NCBI GenBank assembly: GCA_033856025.1
Contig: JAWVFQ010000007.1
Coordinates: 1 to 64,000, forward strand
Direction: 5' to 3'
DNA from: AC-38 sp033856025
Lineage (GTDB): Bacteria; Actinomycetota; Thermoleophilia; Solirubrobacterales; Solirubrobacteraceae
DNA length: 64,000 nt
Under the pieces are notes generated by a model that searched no databases, was not told the DNA's origin, and worked only from the letters and a program-made list of their open reading frames with translations. Shown one piece after another: positions 31,631 through 39,968 of the stretch (position 1 is the stretch's first letter; every line of letters begins with the position of its first letter). A program made the position numbers and the translations under genes.

Positions 31631-33736
31631 CTAGAGGGCGGACACGGTAGGCGCCTGGGAGGCGAGCAGCTCCAGCGTGGACGCCAGCGACTCGGGACGG
31701 GCGTAGTAGAAGCCCTGGCCGAAGCGGCATCCCATGCGACGCAGCTCCTCGCCCTGATCCGCCTGCTCCACGCCCTCGGCGATCGTCTCCAGCCCGAGCC
31801 GCTCCCCGAGCGAGACGATCACCTGAGCCAGGTCCGCCTCGTCCTCTGAGCTGCCCACGGAGTCCACGAACGCCTTGTCGATCTTGATGATGTCCAGCGG
31901 CAGGCGCTCGACGTAGGCCAGCGCGGAGTAGCCCATCCCGAAGTCGTCGACGGCGATCTGGACGCCGACGGCCTTGAGCTGCCACAGCCGGACCAGCGTC
32001 GACTCGTCGTCCTCGACCAGGACCCGCTCGGTGATCTCGAGCACGAGCAGCTCCGGGGGCACTCCGGCCGCCTTCAGCGTGCTCTCGACGAAGCCGACGT
32101 AGTCGTCCTCGGCCAGCTCGACCGCGGAGACGTTGACGCTCACCCGCAGCGCCTGCGTCTGCGGGTCGTCGCCCAGCGCCTCGCGCAGCGCGGCCAGGTC
32201 CCCCACGGCGCGCTCGAGCACCCGGCGCCCGAGCGGGACGATCAGCCCGGTGCGCTCCGCGATCGGGATGAACTCGTCCGGCGGGACGAGCCCGCGCTGG
32301 GGATGCGTCCAGCGGGCCAGCGCCTCGATCCCGGTCACGCTGCGCCCGTCGAGGTTGACGATCGGCTGGTAGTGGACGTAGAGCTCGTCGTTCGCCAGGG
32401 CCCCGCGCAAGGAGCTCTCCAGCTCCATCCGCTGCATCAACTCGGCCTGCATGTGGGGCTCGAACACCCGGTGCGATCCCTTGTCCTCCTCCTTGGCCGC
32501 GTACATCGCGACGTCGGCGTGGCGCAGCAGCTCGTCGGCGTCGGTCGAGCCCGGCGAGCTCGTGGCGACGCCGATGCTCGCGCGGACGGAGACGTCGCGT
32601 CCCTGGAGGCGGAACGGAGCGTCCAGGATGTCGTGGATCCGCTCGGCGGTCTGGACCGCCACCCCCTCCTCGCACCCCTCGATCAGGACCGCGAATTCGT
32701 CGCCGCTCAGGCGCGCGACGGTGTCCTCGGCGCGGACCGCGGCGCGCAGGCGGCGGCTCACCTCGACCAGCAGCGAGTCGCCCGCCGCGTGGCCCAGCGT
32801 GTCGTTGATCCCCTTGAAGTCATCGATGTCCAGGAACAGCGCCGAGACCCGGCCGTGGCCGCGGCGCTCGCGCGCCAGGGCGTGCTCGGCGCGGTCGTAC
32901 AGCAACGAGCGGTTGGGCAGGGCGGTGAGCGAATCGTGGAACGCCTGGTGGACGAGCTGGGCCTGGTTGTCGCGCAGCTCGCCGGCCATCGTGTTGAAGG
33001 CGTCCGCAACCTGGCTGAGCTCCGGGCCCCCCTCCAGGGTCACGCGATCCTGGAAGTCGCCCGCGCCCATACGGCGGGCGGCCGTCTTGAGCTGACCCAG
33101 CGGGCGGGCGATCGAGCGCCGAATGCCGCGCGCGACGCTCACCGCGAGCAGGCAGCCGACCAGCATGATGGCGATGAGGACCGACAGCTCCCGGGAGCGC
33201 TGGCGAGCGATGACCCCCTGGTCCACGTCGCGCTCGGCGAGGCTCGACGCGACGAGCCTGCCGATGGCCACCTGAGATGCGGCGGCCGGAACGTAGAAGG
33301 CGTTCAGCGCGGCCAGGGAGTCCCGCCGGCCGGCGGAGACGATCGTCAGCCCGGCCGCCCGCGCGGTGCGCCAGTCCCGAGCCGCCTTGGCCGCCAGCGC
33401 CTGCTCCCTCTCCTGGTCGAAGCCGGCGAGCGCCAGCGACCGCATCGCGGCGTCGGCCGTGCTCGCGGTCCGGCGGAACCGCGCCGCCGCGGCGGGCGAC
33501 CCCGTGCCGGCGACGGCGGCCGGGTAGTCCTGGGTGGCCTGGACGGCGTCGCGGAAGCGGAGGGCGACGGCGACGTCCTTCGCCGACTCGTCGCCCGCCT
33601 TCGTGTACGTGGCGCCGGCCGACCTCAGCAGGAGAACGCTCAGGAGGCACGTGACCACGAGTGGGACGAGCATGAGGCCGAGCCCCAGGATCAGCCGGCG
33701 GTCGAGCCCCTTGTGCGGGAGGGAGAAGGAGGTCAT
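31631..33736 (-). CDS. Membrane-bound GGDEF-EAL protein with HAMP domain (degenerate SGDEF)
   Basis: A 701-residue cyclic-di-GMP protein. Two TM helices (about 15-38 and 184-203) bracket a periplasmic helical sensor region. HAMP (about 204-257) follows, then GGDEF (about 262-425) and EAL (about 435-690). The active-site motif is SGDEF (344-348), where the first Gly is Ser, which may weaken cyclase activity. The EAL (471-473) and DDFG (597-600) motifs are intact, so phosphodiesterase activity is likely. It shares architecture and spacing with the gene at 33763-35862, and lies 26 bp downstream of it. Confidence 0.92.
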   Translation of the reverse strand: MTSFSLPHKGLDRRLILGLGLMLVPLVVTCLLSVLLLRSAGATYTKAGDESAKDVAVALRFRDAVQATQDYPAAVAGTGSPAAAARFRRTASTADAAMRSLALAGFDQEREQALAAKAARDWRTARAAGLTIVSAGRRDSLAALNAFYVPAAASQVAIGRLVASSLAERDVDQGVIARQRSRELSVLIAIMLVGCLLAVSVARGIRRSIARPLGQLKTAARRMGAGDFQDRVTLEGGPELSQVADAFNTMAGELRDNQAQLVHQAFHDSLTALPNRSLLYDRAEHALARERRGHGRVSALFLDIDDFKGINDTLGHAAGDSLLVEVSRRLRAAVRAEDTVARLSGDEFAVLIEGCEEGVAVQTAERIHDILDAPFRLQGRDVSVRASIGVATSSPGSTDADELLRHADVAMYAAKEEDKGSHRVFEPHMQAELMQRMELESSLRGALANDELYVHYQPIVNLDGRSVTGIEALARWTHPQRGLVPPDEFIPIAERTGLIVPLGRRVLERAVGDLAALREALGDDPQTQALRVSVNVSAVELAEDDYVGFVESTLKAAGVPPELLVLEITERVLVEDDESTLVRLWQLKAVGVQIAVDDFGMGYSALAYVERLPLDIIKIDKAFVDSVGSSEDEADLAQVIVSLGERLGLETIAEGVEQADQGEELRRMGCRFGQGFYYARPESLASTLELLASQAPTVSAL

Positions 33737-33762
33737 CGGAAGTCGCTTTCGTCAGGTGTCGG

Positions 33763-35862
33763 TTAGGTGTGTACGACGACTCGCGCGGGCTCCGCGCCGA
33801 CCAGCTCGCGGATCGACTCGAGCGTCTGGGGCCGCGCGTAGTAGAAGCCCTGCCCGTACTGGCAGCCCAAGCGCTGGAGCTCCTCGCCCTGCGCCTCGGC
33901 CTCGATCCCCTCGGCCACGGTCTCCAAGCCCAACCGCTGTCCGAGGGCGACGATGACCGAGGCCAGGTTCGCCTCGTCGCCGGCCCGGCCGAGGGAGTCG
34001 ACGAAGGACTTGTCGATCTTGATGATGTCGAGCGGGAGGCGCTCGACGTAGGACAGCGAGGAGTACCCCGTCCCGAAGTCGTCTACGGCCAGCCGGACCC
34101 CGACCACCTTGAGCTCGCGCAGCCGGGCCAGCGTGGGCTCGCTGTCGTAGACGAGCACGCTCTCGGTGATCTCCAGCACCAGCGACTCGGGCGCCAGGCC
34201 GTTCGCCGCGAGCGTCTCGCCGACGAAGGCGGCGTAGTCGTCCTCCATCAGCTCGATGGCCGACACGTTGACGCTGACGCTGAGCGCGGGGTCGACGCCG
34301 TCCTCGCGGCGCAGCTCACACAGGTCGTGACAGGCGCGCGCGATCATTCCGCGGCCGAGCGGCACGATCAGGCGCGTGCGCTCCGCCAGGGGAATGAAGT
34401 CGAGCGGCGGGACCGCCCCGCGGGTCGCGTGGGTCCAGCGGACGAGGGCCTCGATGCCGGTGATGCGCCGGGTCTGGAGGTCGAAGATGGGCTGGTAGTG
34501 GACCTCGAGCTCGGAACGCTCGATGGCCTGGCGCAGGTCGGCCTCGAGGTCGAGGCGCTCCATCGCCTGGGCGTCCATGCCGGCCTCGAACACGTGGTAG
34601 CCGCCCCGCGGCTGTTCCTTGGCCGCGTACATCGCGACGTCCGCGTAGCGCAGGAGCTCGTCGGCGTCGGCCGCGCCCGGCTCGCTCGTGGCCACGCCGA
34701 CGCTGGCGCGAATAGACAGCTCCCGCGCGGTCATCCGGAACGACGGGGCGAGGACCTCGAGGAGACGCTGAGCGGTCGCGACCGCCCGCGCGGAGTCGCA
34801 GCCCTCGAGGAGCACGGCGAACTCGTCGCCGCCCAGGCGCGCCACCGTATCCGCGACACGCACCGTCGCCTGGAGGCGCCGTGCCACCTCGACCAGGACC
34901 TCGTCGCCGGACGAGTGCCCGAGCGAGTCGTTGATCCCCTTGAAGTCGTCGAGGTCGAGGTACAGCACCGACACCCTCCCGCCATCGCGCCGCGCGCGGG
35001 CCAGCGCGTGGTGGGCGCGGTCGAGCAGCAGCGCGCGGTTGGCAAGCTCGGTGAGCCCATCGTGGAACGCCTGGTGGACCAACTGCTCCTGGTTCTCCAG
35101 CAGCTCCGCGGCCATCCCGTTGAAGGCGTCCGCGACCTGCCCGAACTCGCCGCCCCCGTCCAGGCTCACATGGTCACCCAGGTCGCCCGCGCCGAAGCGG
35201 CGGGCGGCGACGCGCAGCTGGCGCAGCGGGCGCGCGATCGAGCGCCGGATCCAGCGCGCGACCCACACGGCCAGCGCCAGGCTCGCCGCGATGACGATCA
35301 GCAGCGCGATCAGCTGCTTGTGGCGGCGGTCCGCCGCGACGCGCTGGTCGGCGCGGCGGTCGTTGAGGCTCTCGTTCACGAGCCGCCCGAGCGCCTCCTC
35401 GGTGCCGCCGAGCGGCTCGTAGAAGCTGTTGAGCGCGGACTGGGGTTGGCGCCGCGACGAGGACACCAGGGTCATTCCGCGGTCGCGCGCCGCTTCCCAC
35501 GAGCGGATCGCGGTCGCGACGATCTTCCGCTTCGTGGCGGTGTCGTAGCCGTGGGCGCGCAGCGCGCGGAACCCCGTGTCGGCGTCTCGTGCGGCCGCGC
35601 GGAACTTCGCGGCCGCGGCGGGGTCGAGGCTGACGGCATAGTCCGAGGGCGGATCGGCGACGGCCTGGAGGGCATCCCTCGCGCGCGTGGCGGGCTGGAT
35701 GTCGGCCGCCGCCTTGTCGCCCGCCAGGGTGGACGCCGAGCCGGCGGCGGTCAGCATGCCCACTGCGAGGGTCGCGCACGCGAGCAACGGCACGAGCATG
35801 AGGCCGAAGGCAACGGCCAGACGGACGTCAAGACTGCTGGCGTGATCGGAGAGGCGATGCAA
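33763..35862 (-). CDS. Membrane-bound GGDEF-EAL protein with HAMP domain
   Basis: A 699-residue paralogue of the downstream gene with identical domain order and near-identical motif positions: TM helices about 15-38 and 182-202, HAMP, GGDEF at 344-348 (intact GGDEF) and EAL at 471-473 (intact), with DDFG preserved. It could both make and degrade c-di-GMP, or one half may be regulatory. The sensor region diverges more than the catalytic parts, which suggests different signals after a tandem duplication. The start is ATG at 35862. Confidence 0.92.
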   Translation of the reverse strand: MHRLSDHASSLDVRLAVAFGLMLVPLLACATLAVGMLTAAGSASTLAGDKAAADIQPATRARDALQAVADPPSDYAVSLDPAAAAKFRAAARDADTGFRALRAHGYDTATKRKIVATAIRSWEAARDRGMTLVSSSRRQPQSALNSFYEPLGGTEEALGRLVNESLNDRRADQRVAADRRHKQLIALLIVIAASLALAVWVARWIRRSIARPLRQLRVAARRFGAGDLGDHVSLDGGGEFGQVADAFNGMAAELLENQEQLVHQAFHDGLTELANRALLLDRAHHALARARRDGGRVSVLYLDLDDFKGINDSLGHSSGDEVLVEVARRLQATVRVADTVARLGGDEFAVLLEGCDSARAVATAQRLLEVLAPSFRMTARELSIRASVGVATSEPGAADADELLRYADVAMYAAKEQPRGGYHVFEAGMDAQAMERLDLEADLRQAIERSELEVHYQPIFDLQTRRITGIEALVRWTHATRGAVPPLDFIPLAERTRLIVPLGRGMIARACHDLCELRREDGVDPALSVSVNVSAIELMEDDYAAFVGETLAANGLAPESLVLEITESVLVYDSEPTLARLRELKVVGVRLAVDDFGTGYSSLSYVERLPLDIIKIDKSFVDSLGRAGDEANLASVIVALGQRLGLETVAEGIEAEAQGEELQRLGCQYGQGFYYARPQTLESIRELVGAEPARVVVHT

Positions 35863-35959
35863 CGCGTCGCTACCTTCCGGCGAACGCGAGGACTCCGGTA
35901 TTAGAGAGGGGGCGCCAACCTACTCATCTCTATCGACACACGACGGCGGACACGTGAAC

Positions 35960-36415
35960 TCAGGCCGCGGAGCGCAGCGCCCGCTCGACGGCATCGACGG
36001 GATCGCCGGCCACCTCGACGCCCTCGACATCCCACGTGTTCAGCCCGATCACCGGGCGGCCGATGCGCAGCGCGAAGCCGATCTCCGACAGCGTCCCGTG
36101 TCCGCCCGCCAGCGCGATGACCGCGTCGGCAGCGCGCACCACCACGCCGTTGCGCAGCTCGCCGAGGCCCGTGGCAACGGCGATCGTCACCCACCGGTTG
36201 GCCTCCGAGCGGTCCTCGCCGGGGAGAATCCCCACGGTCACCCCGTTGGCCGACGCGGCGCCTCGGCACACCGCCTCCATCGCGCCGCCCCGGCCGCCGC
36301 ACACGACGACGGCGCCACGCTGCGCCAGCTCGCGACCCACCGCCTCGGCCGCGGCATAGGCCTCGTCCGACGGGTCCGAGGGACCGACGACCGCGACGTA
36401 CGGCGCCCCGGCCAA
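35960..36415 (-). CDS. LOG-like Rossmann protein (TIGR00725-type)
   Basis: A 151-residue protein with the LOG-type nucleotide-binding pattern VAVVGPSDPSD, GAVVVCGGRGGAMEAVCRGA and the loop IALAGGHGTLSEIGFALRIGRPVIGL. Related proteins include lysine decarboxylase-like/LOG phosphoribohydrolases. TIGR00725-type members have no firm function. The PGGxGTxxE motif of true LOG enzymes appears here as AGGHGTLSE, so activity is uncertain. It ends 4 bp from the nitroreductase stop region on the same strand. Confidence 0.85.
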   Translation of the reverse strand: MAGAPYVAVVGPSDPSDEAYAAAEAVGRELAQRGAVVVCGGRGGAMEAVCRGAASANGVTVGILPGEDRSEANRWVTIAVATGLGELRNGVVVRAADAVIALAGGHGTLSEIGFALRIGRPVIGLNTWDVEGVEVAGDPVDAVERALRSAA

Positions 36416-36419
36416 CCGC

Positions 36420-37151
36420 CTACCAGCGGTCGCGGTGGATGACCTCGGAGGCCGGGCGGCGCTTGACCGGCCCGAGGTTCCCGCGCGGCCATCCGACCGG
36501 GACCAGCGCGAACGTCTTGACGCCGCGCGGGATCCCCAGCACCGCCTTGAACTCCGGCTCCAGCGCCAGGTGCCAGGTGGTCAGCGTGGCGCCGAGCCCG
36601 TGCGCGCGCGCCGCCAGCAGCAGGTTCTGGACCCCCGGGTACACCGACGCCGCCTCCGAGCGGTCGCCGAACGCCTTGAACCCGCCGAGCAGCGTGGCGG
36701 ACCGCCGCGGGCCCAGGACGCGCATCGCCCCCGCGAAGCGCTGCCACTGCGCCGCCAGCCGCTTGGCCCAGTCGCCGATCGAGTAGCACGCGACGATGAC
36801 CGCCGGCGTCTCGTGGAAGTGCGCGGCCTGGAAGCGCAGGGCGTCCTTGAGCCGCTCGTACGCCGCCGGGTCCATGTGCCGGGGCGCCACCGTGGCGAAC
36901 GTCTCCAGATAGAAGTCGCAAACCACCCGCCAGAGCTCGGCCAGCCGCCTCATCTGCTCGCGGTCCGTCACCACGACGAACGAGTAGGCCTGCACGTTGC
37001 CGCCGCTGGGCGCCCACGTCGCCGCCTCGACCAGCGCCTCCAGCAGCTCGTCCGGCACCGGGTCGGGCTTGAGCCGGCGCATCGCCCGCATCGTCGCCAT
37101 GACCTCCAGGATCGGCGCGTCGGCACCCACCGGAACCGAGGTGGTGTTCAC
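36420..37151 (-). CDS. Nitroreductase family protein
   Basis: A 243-residue FMN-dependent oxidoreductase. MATMRAMRRLKPDPVPDELLEALVEAATWAPSGGNVQ is the FMN-binding N-terminus (R-x-x-R-x-F/L-type with SGGN). A second hallmark is VYPGVQNLLLAARAHGLGA and TTWHLALEPEFKAVLGIP. Enzymes of the family reduce nitro compounds, quinones or flavins with NAD(P)H. Physiological substrate unknown. It starts 50 bp from the divergent methyltransferase. Confidence 0.9.
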   Translation of the reverse strand: MNTTSVPVGADAPILEVMATMRAMRRLKPDPVPDELLEALVEAATWAPSGGNVQAYSFVVVTDREQMRRLAELWRVVCDFYLETFATVAPRHMDPAAYERLKDALRFQAAHFHETPAVIVACYSIGDWAKRLAAQWQRFAGAMRVLGPRRSATLLGGFKAFGDRSEAASVYPGVQNLLLAARAHGLGATLTTWHLALEPEFKAVLGIPRGVKTFALVPVGWPRGNLGPVKRRPASEVIHRDRW

Positions 37152-37201
37152 GGCGCCGACCCTATAGCTTCGGCGCTGCTACGCGAGACAGGAGGACGGG
37201 C

Positions 37202-38038
37202 ATGGATCTGGACACCTACAGGCAGGACAGCCGGCAGACCTGGGACAACATGGCGCCCGGCTGGGAGAGCCATCGCGAGTGGCTGCTGGGGTTCACGGCG
37301 CCTCTCAACGAGTGGATCGTCGAGCGGGCGGACCCGCAGCCGGGAGACACGGTGCTCGACATCGCCGCCGGCACCGGGGACCTGGGCTTCCTCGCCGCGG
37401 AGCGCACCGATCCCGACGGGAGGCTGATCACCACCGACTTCGCGCCGGAGATGATCGAGGCGGCGCGGCGCAACGGCGAGGCGAAGGGCGTGGAGAACGT
37501 CGAGTACCGCGTCCTGGACGCCGAGAGCATGGACCTCGAGGACGACTCGGTCGACGCGGTCGTCAGCCGCTGGAGCTACATGCTCATGGCCGACCCGGCC
37601 GCGGCGCTGGCCGAGACGCGCCGCGTGCTCAAGGACGGCCGGAGCGCGGCGTTCGTCGTCTGGCAGACGCCCGACCGCAACCTGTGGGCCGCCATCCCGG
37701 CGATGACCCTGGTGCAGCGCGGCCACATGCCGCCCCCCGAGCCGGGAGCGCCCGGCATCTTCGCGATGGGCGAGCAGGACCGCGTCCGCGAGCTGGTCAC
37801 CGGGGCGGGGTTCGAGGACCCGCAGGTCGAGGAGCTGACGTTCGAGTGGCGCTACGACGGCGAGCGGCTGTGGGAGACCCTCACCAGCCTGGCCGGACCG
37901 CTGGCCCGGGTCGTCAACGGCCTGCCCGACGACGAGCGGGCGGCCACGCGCGAGGCGATCGAGGCGGGCATGGACCAGTTCCGCGACGGCGACGCGCTGG
38001 TGGTGCCCGCCGCCTGCTGGGGCGTCGTGGCCCGCTAG
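37202..38038 (+). CDS. Class I SAM-dependent methyltransferase
   Basis: A 278-residue methyltransferase of the UbiE/Methyltransf_11 type. The SAM motif I is VLDIAAGTGDLGFLAAE, motif II VEYRVLDAESMDLEDDSVDAVVSRW, then LAETRRVLKDGRSAAFVVW. A clear ribosome site, GGAGGA, lies 6 nt before the ATG at 37202. It is a single gene between a divergent nitroreductase and a convergent secreted protein, so substrate cannot be inferred. Confidence 0.88.
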   Translation: MDLDTYRQDSRQTWDNMAPGWESHREWLLGFTAPLNEWIVERADPQPGDTVLDIAAGTGDLGFLAAERTDPDGRLITTDFAPEMIEAARRNGEAKGVENVEYRVLDAESMDLEDDSVDAVVSRWSYMLMADPAAALAETRRVLKDGRSAAFVVWQTPDRNLWAAIPAMTLVQRGHMPPPEPGAPGIFAMGEQDRVRELVTGAGFEDPQVEELTFEWRYDGERLWETLTSLAGPLARVVNGLPDDERAATREAIEAGMDQFRDGDALVVPAACWGVVAR

Positions 38039-38048
38039 CGAGCGCCGC

Positions 38049-39968
38049 TCAGGGCGCGACGATCCGGAAGGCGACGCGGCGGGGCACGGAGGCCCGCGCG
38101 CCCAGCGCTGTCGCCGTGAGCGTCGCGCGGTAGCGGCCGGCCGGGAGCCTGCGCCGGGCCAGGCGACCCGAGAACGCGACCCGGTTCAGGCCCGCCGGGC
38201 GGTTGCGCCGGGTAAGCGTCCCGGCCACCACGTAGCGCGTGCACCGCCGCGCGTGCAGGCGCACGAGCCGAGCGGTCGGGCGCACGCAGCGCCGCCCGCT
38301 CCGCCGCCCCGACAGCACGCGCGCCAGCGCGATCTTCACCATCGCGGCCGCGGAGAGCCGGAAGCGGAAGGTCGTCCCCCGCGGCACCGCGCGCCGGCGT
38401 GCCGCCGCCGTGATCGCCGTCGGGCCCGCGCCCCACGTGAAGGTCGCGTTGGTCAGGCCGAGGCTCGAGACGACGACGCGCGGCGCCGCCGCCACCGTGA
38501 CCGGCGCGGTCGCCGTCGACGTCACGCCGCCTTCGTCCGTCGCGGCGACGGTGGCCGTGTAGGTACCCGCTCGCGTGTAGACGTGCGTGGGCGACGGGCC
38601 CGTCGCGCTGACGCCGTCGCCGAAGCTCCACGTCAGGGCCACGGCCTCGCCGTCGGGATCGCTCGCCGAGGCGCTGAACGCCGCCGCGAGGGGCGCCACC
38701 CCGGAGGCGGGCGTCACGGAGGCGGTCACGGCCGGTGCGCGGCGCTGGTACTCCAGGGCGCCCATGTCCACGACGGGCGCGCCGTCCCCGTTCCCGTCCA
38801 CGACCCGGGGCGCGCCCGCGAGGTCCGTGGGGGGCTGCGCCGACCCGGGACGGCCGCGGTCGACGAGCGGCGACGAGCCGCGCAGCCGCAGGTCGCCCGC
38901 GGCCTCGTCGACGAAGCGCGGATCGACGTTGAGGTTGTGCCCGCCGTCGGCGATCGATCCCGTCGCGGTGGCGCCCCCGGGGTTGTTGGCGCTCGCGGTC
39001 TTGGCGGGGTCGTAGTCGGAGTAGTCGACGTCGATCTGCGTGGTGGCGTTGGCGCCCGACGAGCCCCCGCCGGTGGCGGTGCGCCGGAGGTCGGTGGCGA
39101 ACCCGCGGAGCACGACGCCGTCCAGGGTCGCGGTCGCGCTCGTGTTGGAGGACCCCCCACCCGAGGCGGATGCGCTGAGCCCCGTGGCGTTGGGGCCGGC
39201 ACCCACCATCGTCACGTCGGACATCGTCAGCCCGGACGAGACCACAGCGGCCACGACCTGGACCCCGATGCCGTTGACCGTCCCGGCCGGCATCCGGATC
39301 ACCGTGTCCTGGATCGTGGTGGACGTCCACGAGCCGAGGTTCGTCAACGGGATCACGCCAAACGCCGCCGTGATCCTCGACCTCGTCACGATCGACGGAG
39401 CGGAGACGCCGGACTGAGCCGTGACGACGGAATCGTCGACCTGGCCGGCCAGGCCCGCGACGCCGAGCGAGTTCGCGCCCGACAGGACGATCGATCCCGA
39501 GCGGAAGACCCCGCTGCTCGACGCAGCCCCCACATCGTTGTCGTTGTTGCCCGTCACCTCGACTCGCAGCGCGGTTCCGGCGAGGCCGAGGCCCGTGTTC
39601 CCGCCGCCGGTCGCGGTACGGATCGAGAGGTCCTGCACCGTGGAGGTCGGCTCGTTGATGCTCAGGGTGGTCGTGTTGCCGGCCGGACCAGGCGCGATCG
39701 TCGTCACCCCGCGCCCGGCGCCCACCACATCGACGAAGTTCCCCACGGCGTCGGTCACGTTGTTCTCGGCGTAGTTGCCCGGGCCGACCTGAATGCGGTC
39801 GCGGTTGGATCCGCCGTTGTTCGCGGCGGCGTCCAGGGCGGCCTGGATCGTAAGCTCGGTCGTCCCGGCGCACCCGGGATCGTTGACGCAGAACGTCGCC
39901 GCGCCCGCGGTGGGTGCCGCCACCAGCGTGGCCGCACCGACGGCCAGGACGATCCGCGCCCGCCTCAC
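38049..39968 (-). CDS. Secreted beta-helix protein with choice-of-anchor Q and PKD domains (copy 2)
   Basis: A 639-residue exported protein. The signal peptide, MRRARIVLAVGAATLVAAPT then AGAATF, precedes a right-handed beta-helix region (about 25-400) with many Asn/Gly/Ser turns. DGGHNLNVDPRFVDEAAGDLRLRGSSPLVDRG and VVDMGALEYQ are choice-of-anchor-Q-type hallmarks. A PKD domain (about 410-500, LTWSFGDGVSATGPSPTHVYTRAGTYTATV) follows. The last about 120 residues are Arg-rich with TLTRRNRPAGLNRVAFSGRLARRRLPAGRYRAT. Function unknown; extracellular carbohydrate or adhesion is plausible. The start is GTG at 39968, overlapping the upstream stop. Confidence 0.87.
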   Translation of the reverse strand: MRRARIVLAVGAATLVAAPTAGAATFCVNDPGCAGTTELTIQAALDAAANNGGSNRDRIQVGPGNYAENNVTDAVGNFVDVVGAGRGVTTIAPGPAGNTTTLSINEPTSTVQDLSIRTATGGGNTGLGLAGTALRVEVTGNNDNDVGAASSSGVFRSGSIVLSGANSLGVAGLAGQVDDSVVTAQSGVSAPSIVTRSRITAAFGVIPLTNLGSWTSTTIQDTVIRMPAGTVNGIGVQVVAAVVSSGLTMSDVTMVGAGPNATGLSASASGGGSSNTSATATLDGVVLRGFATDLRRTATGGGSSGANATTQIDVDYSDYDPAKTASANNPGGATATGSIADGGHNLNVDPRFVDEAAGDLRLRGSSPLVDRGRPGSAQPPTDLAGAPRVVDGNGDGAPVVDMGALEYQRRAPAVTASVTPASGVAPLAAAFSASASDPDGEAVALTWSFGDGVSATGPSPTHVYTRAGTYTATVAATDEGGVTSTATAPVTVAAAPRVVVSSLGLTNATFTWGAGPTAITAAARRRAVPRGTTFRFRLSAAAMVKIALARVLSGRRSGRRCVRPTARLVRLHARRCTRYVVAGTLTRRNRPAGLNRVAFSGRLARRRLPAGRYRATLTATALGARASVPRRVAFRIVAP

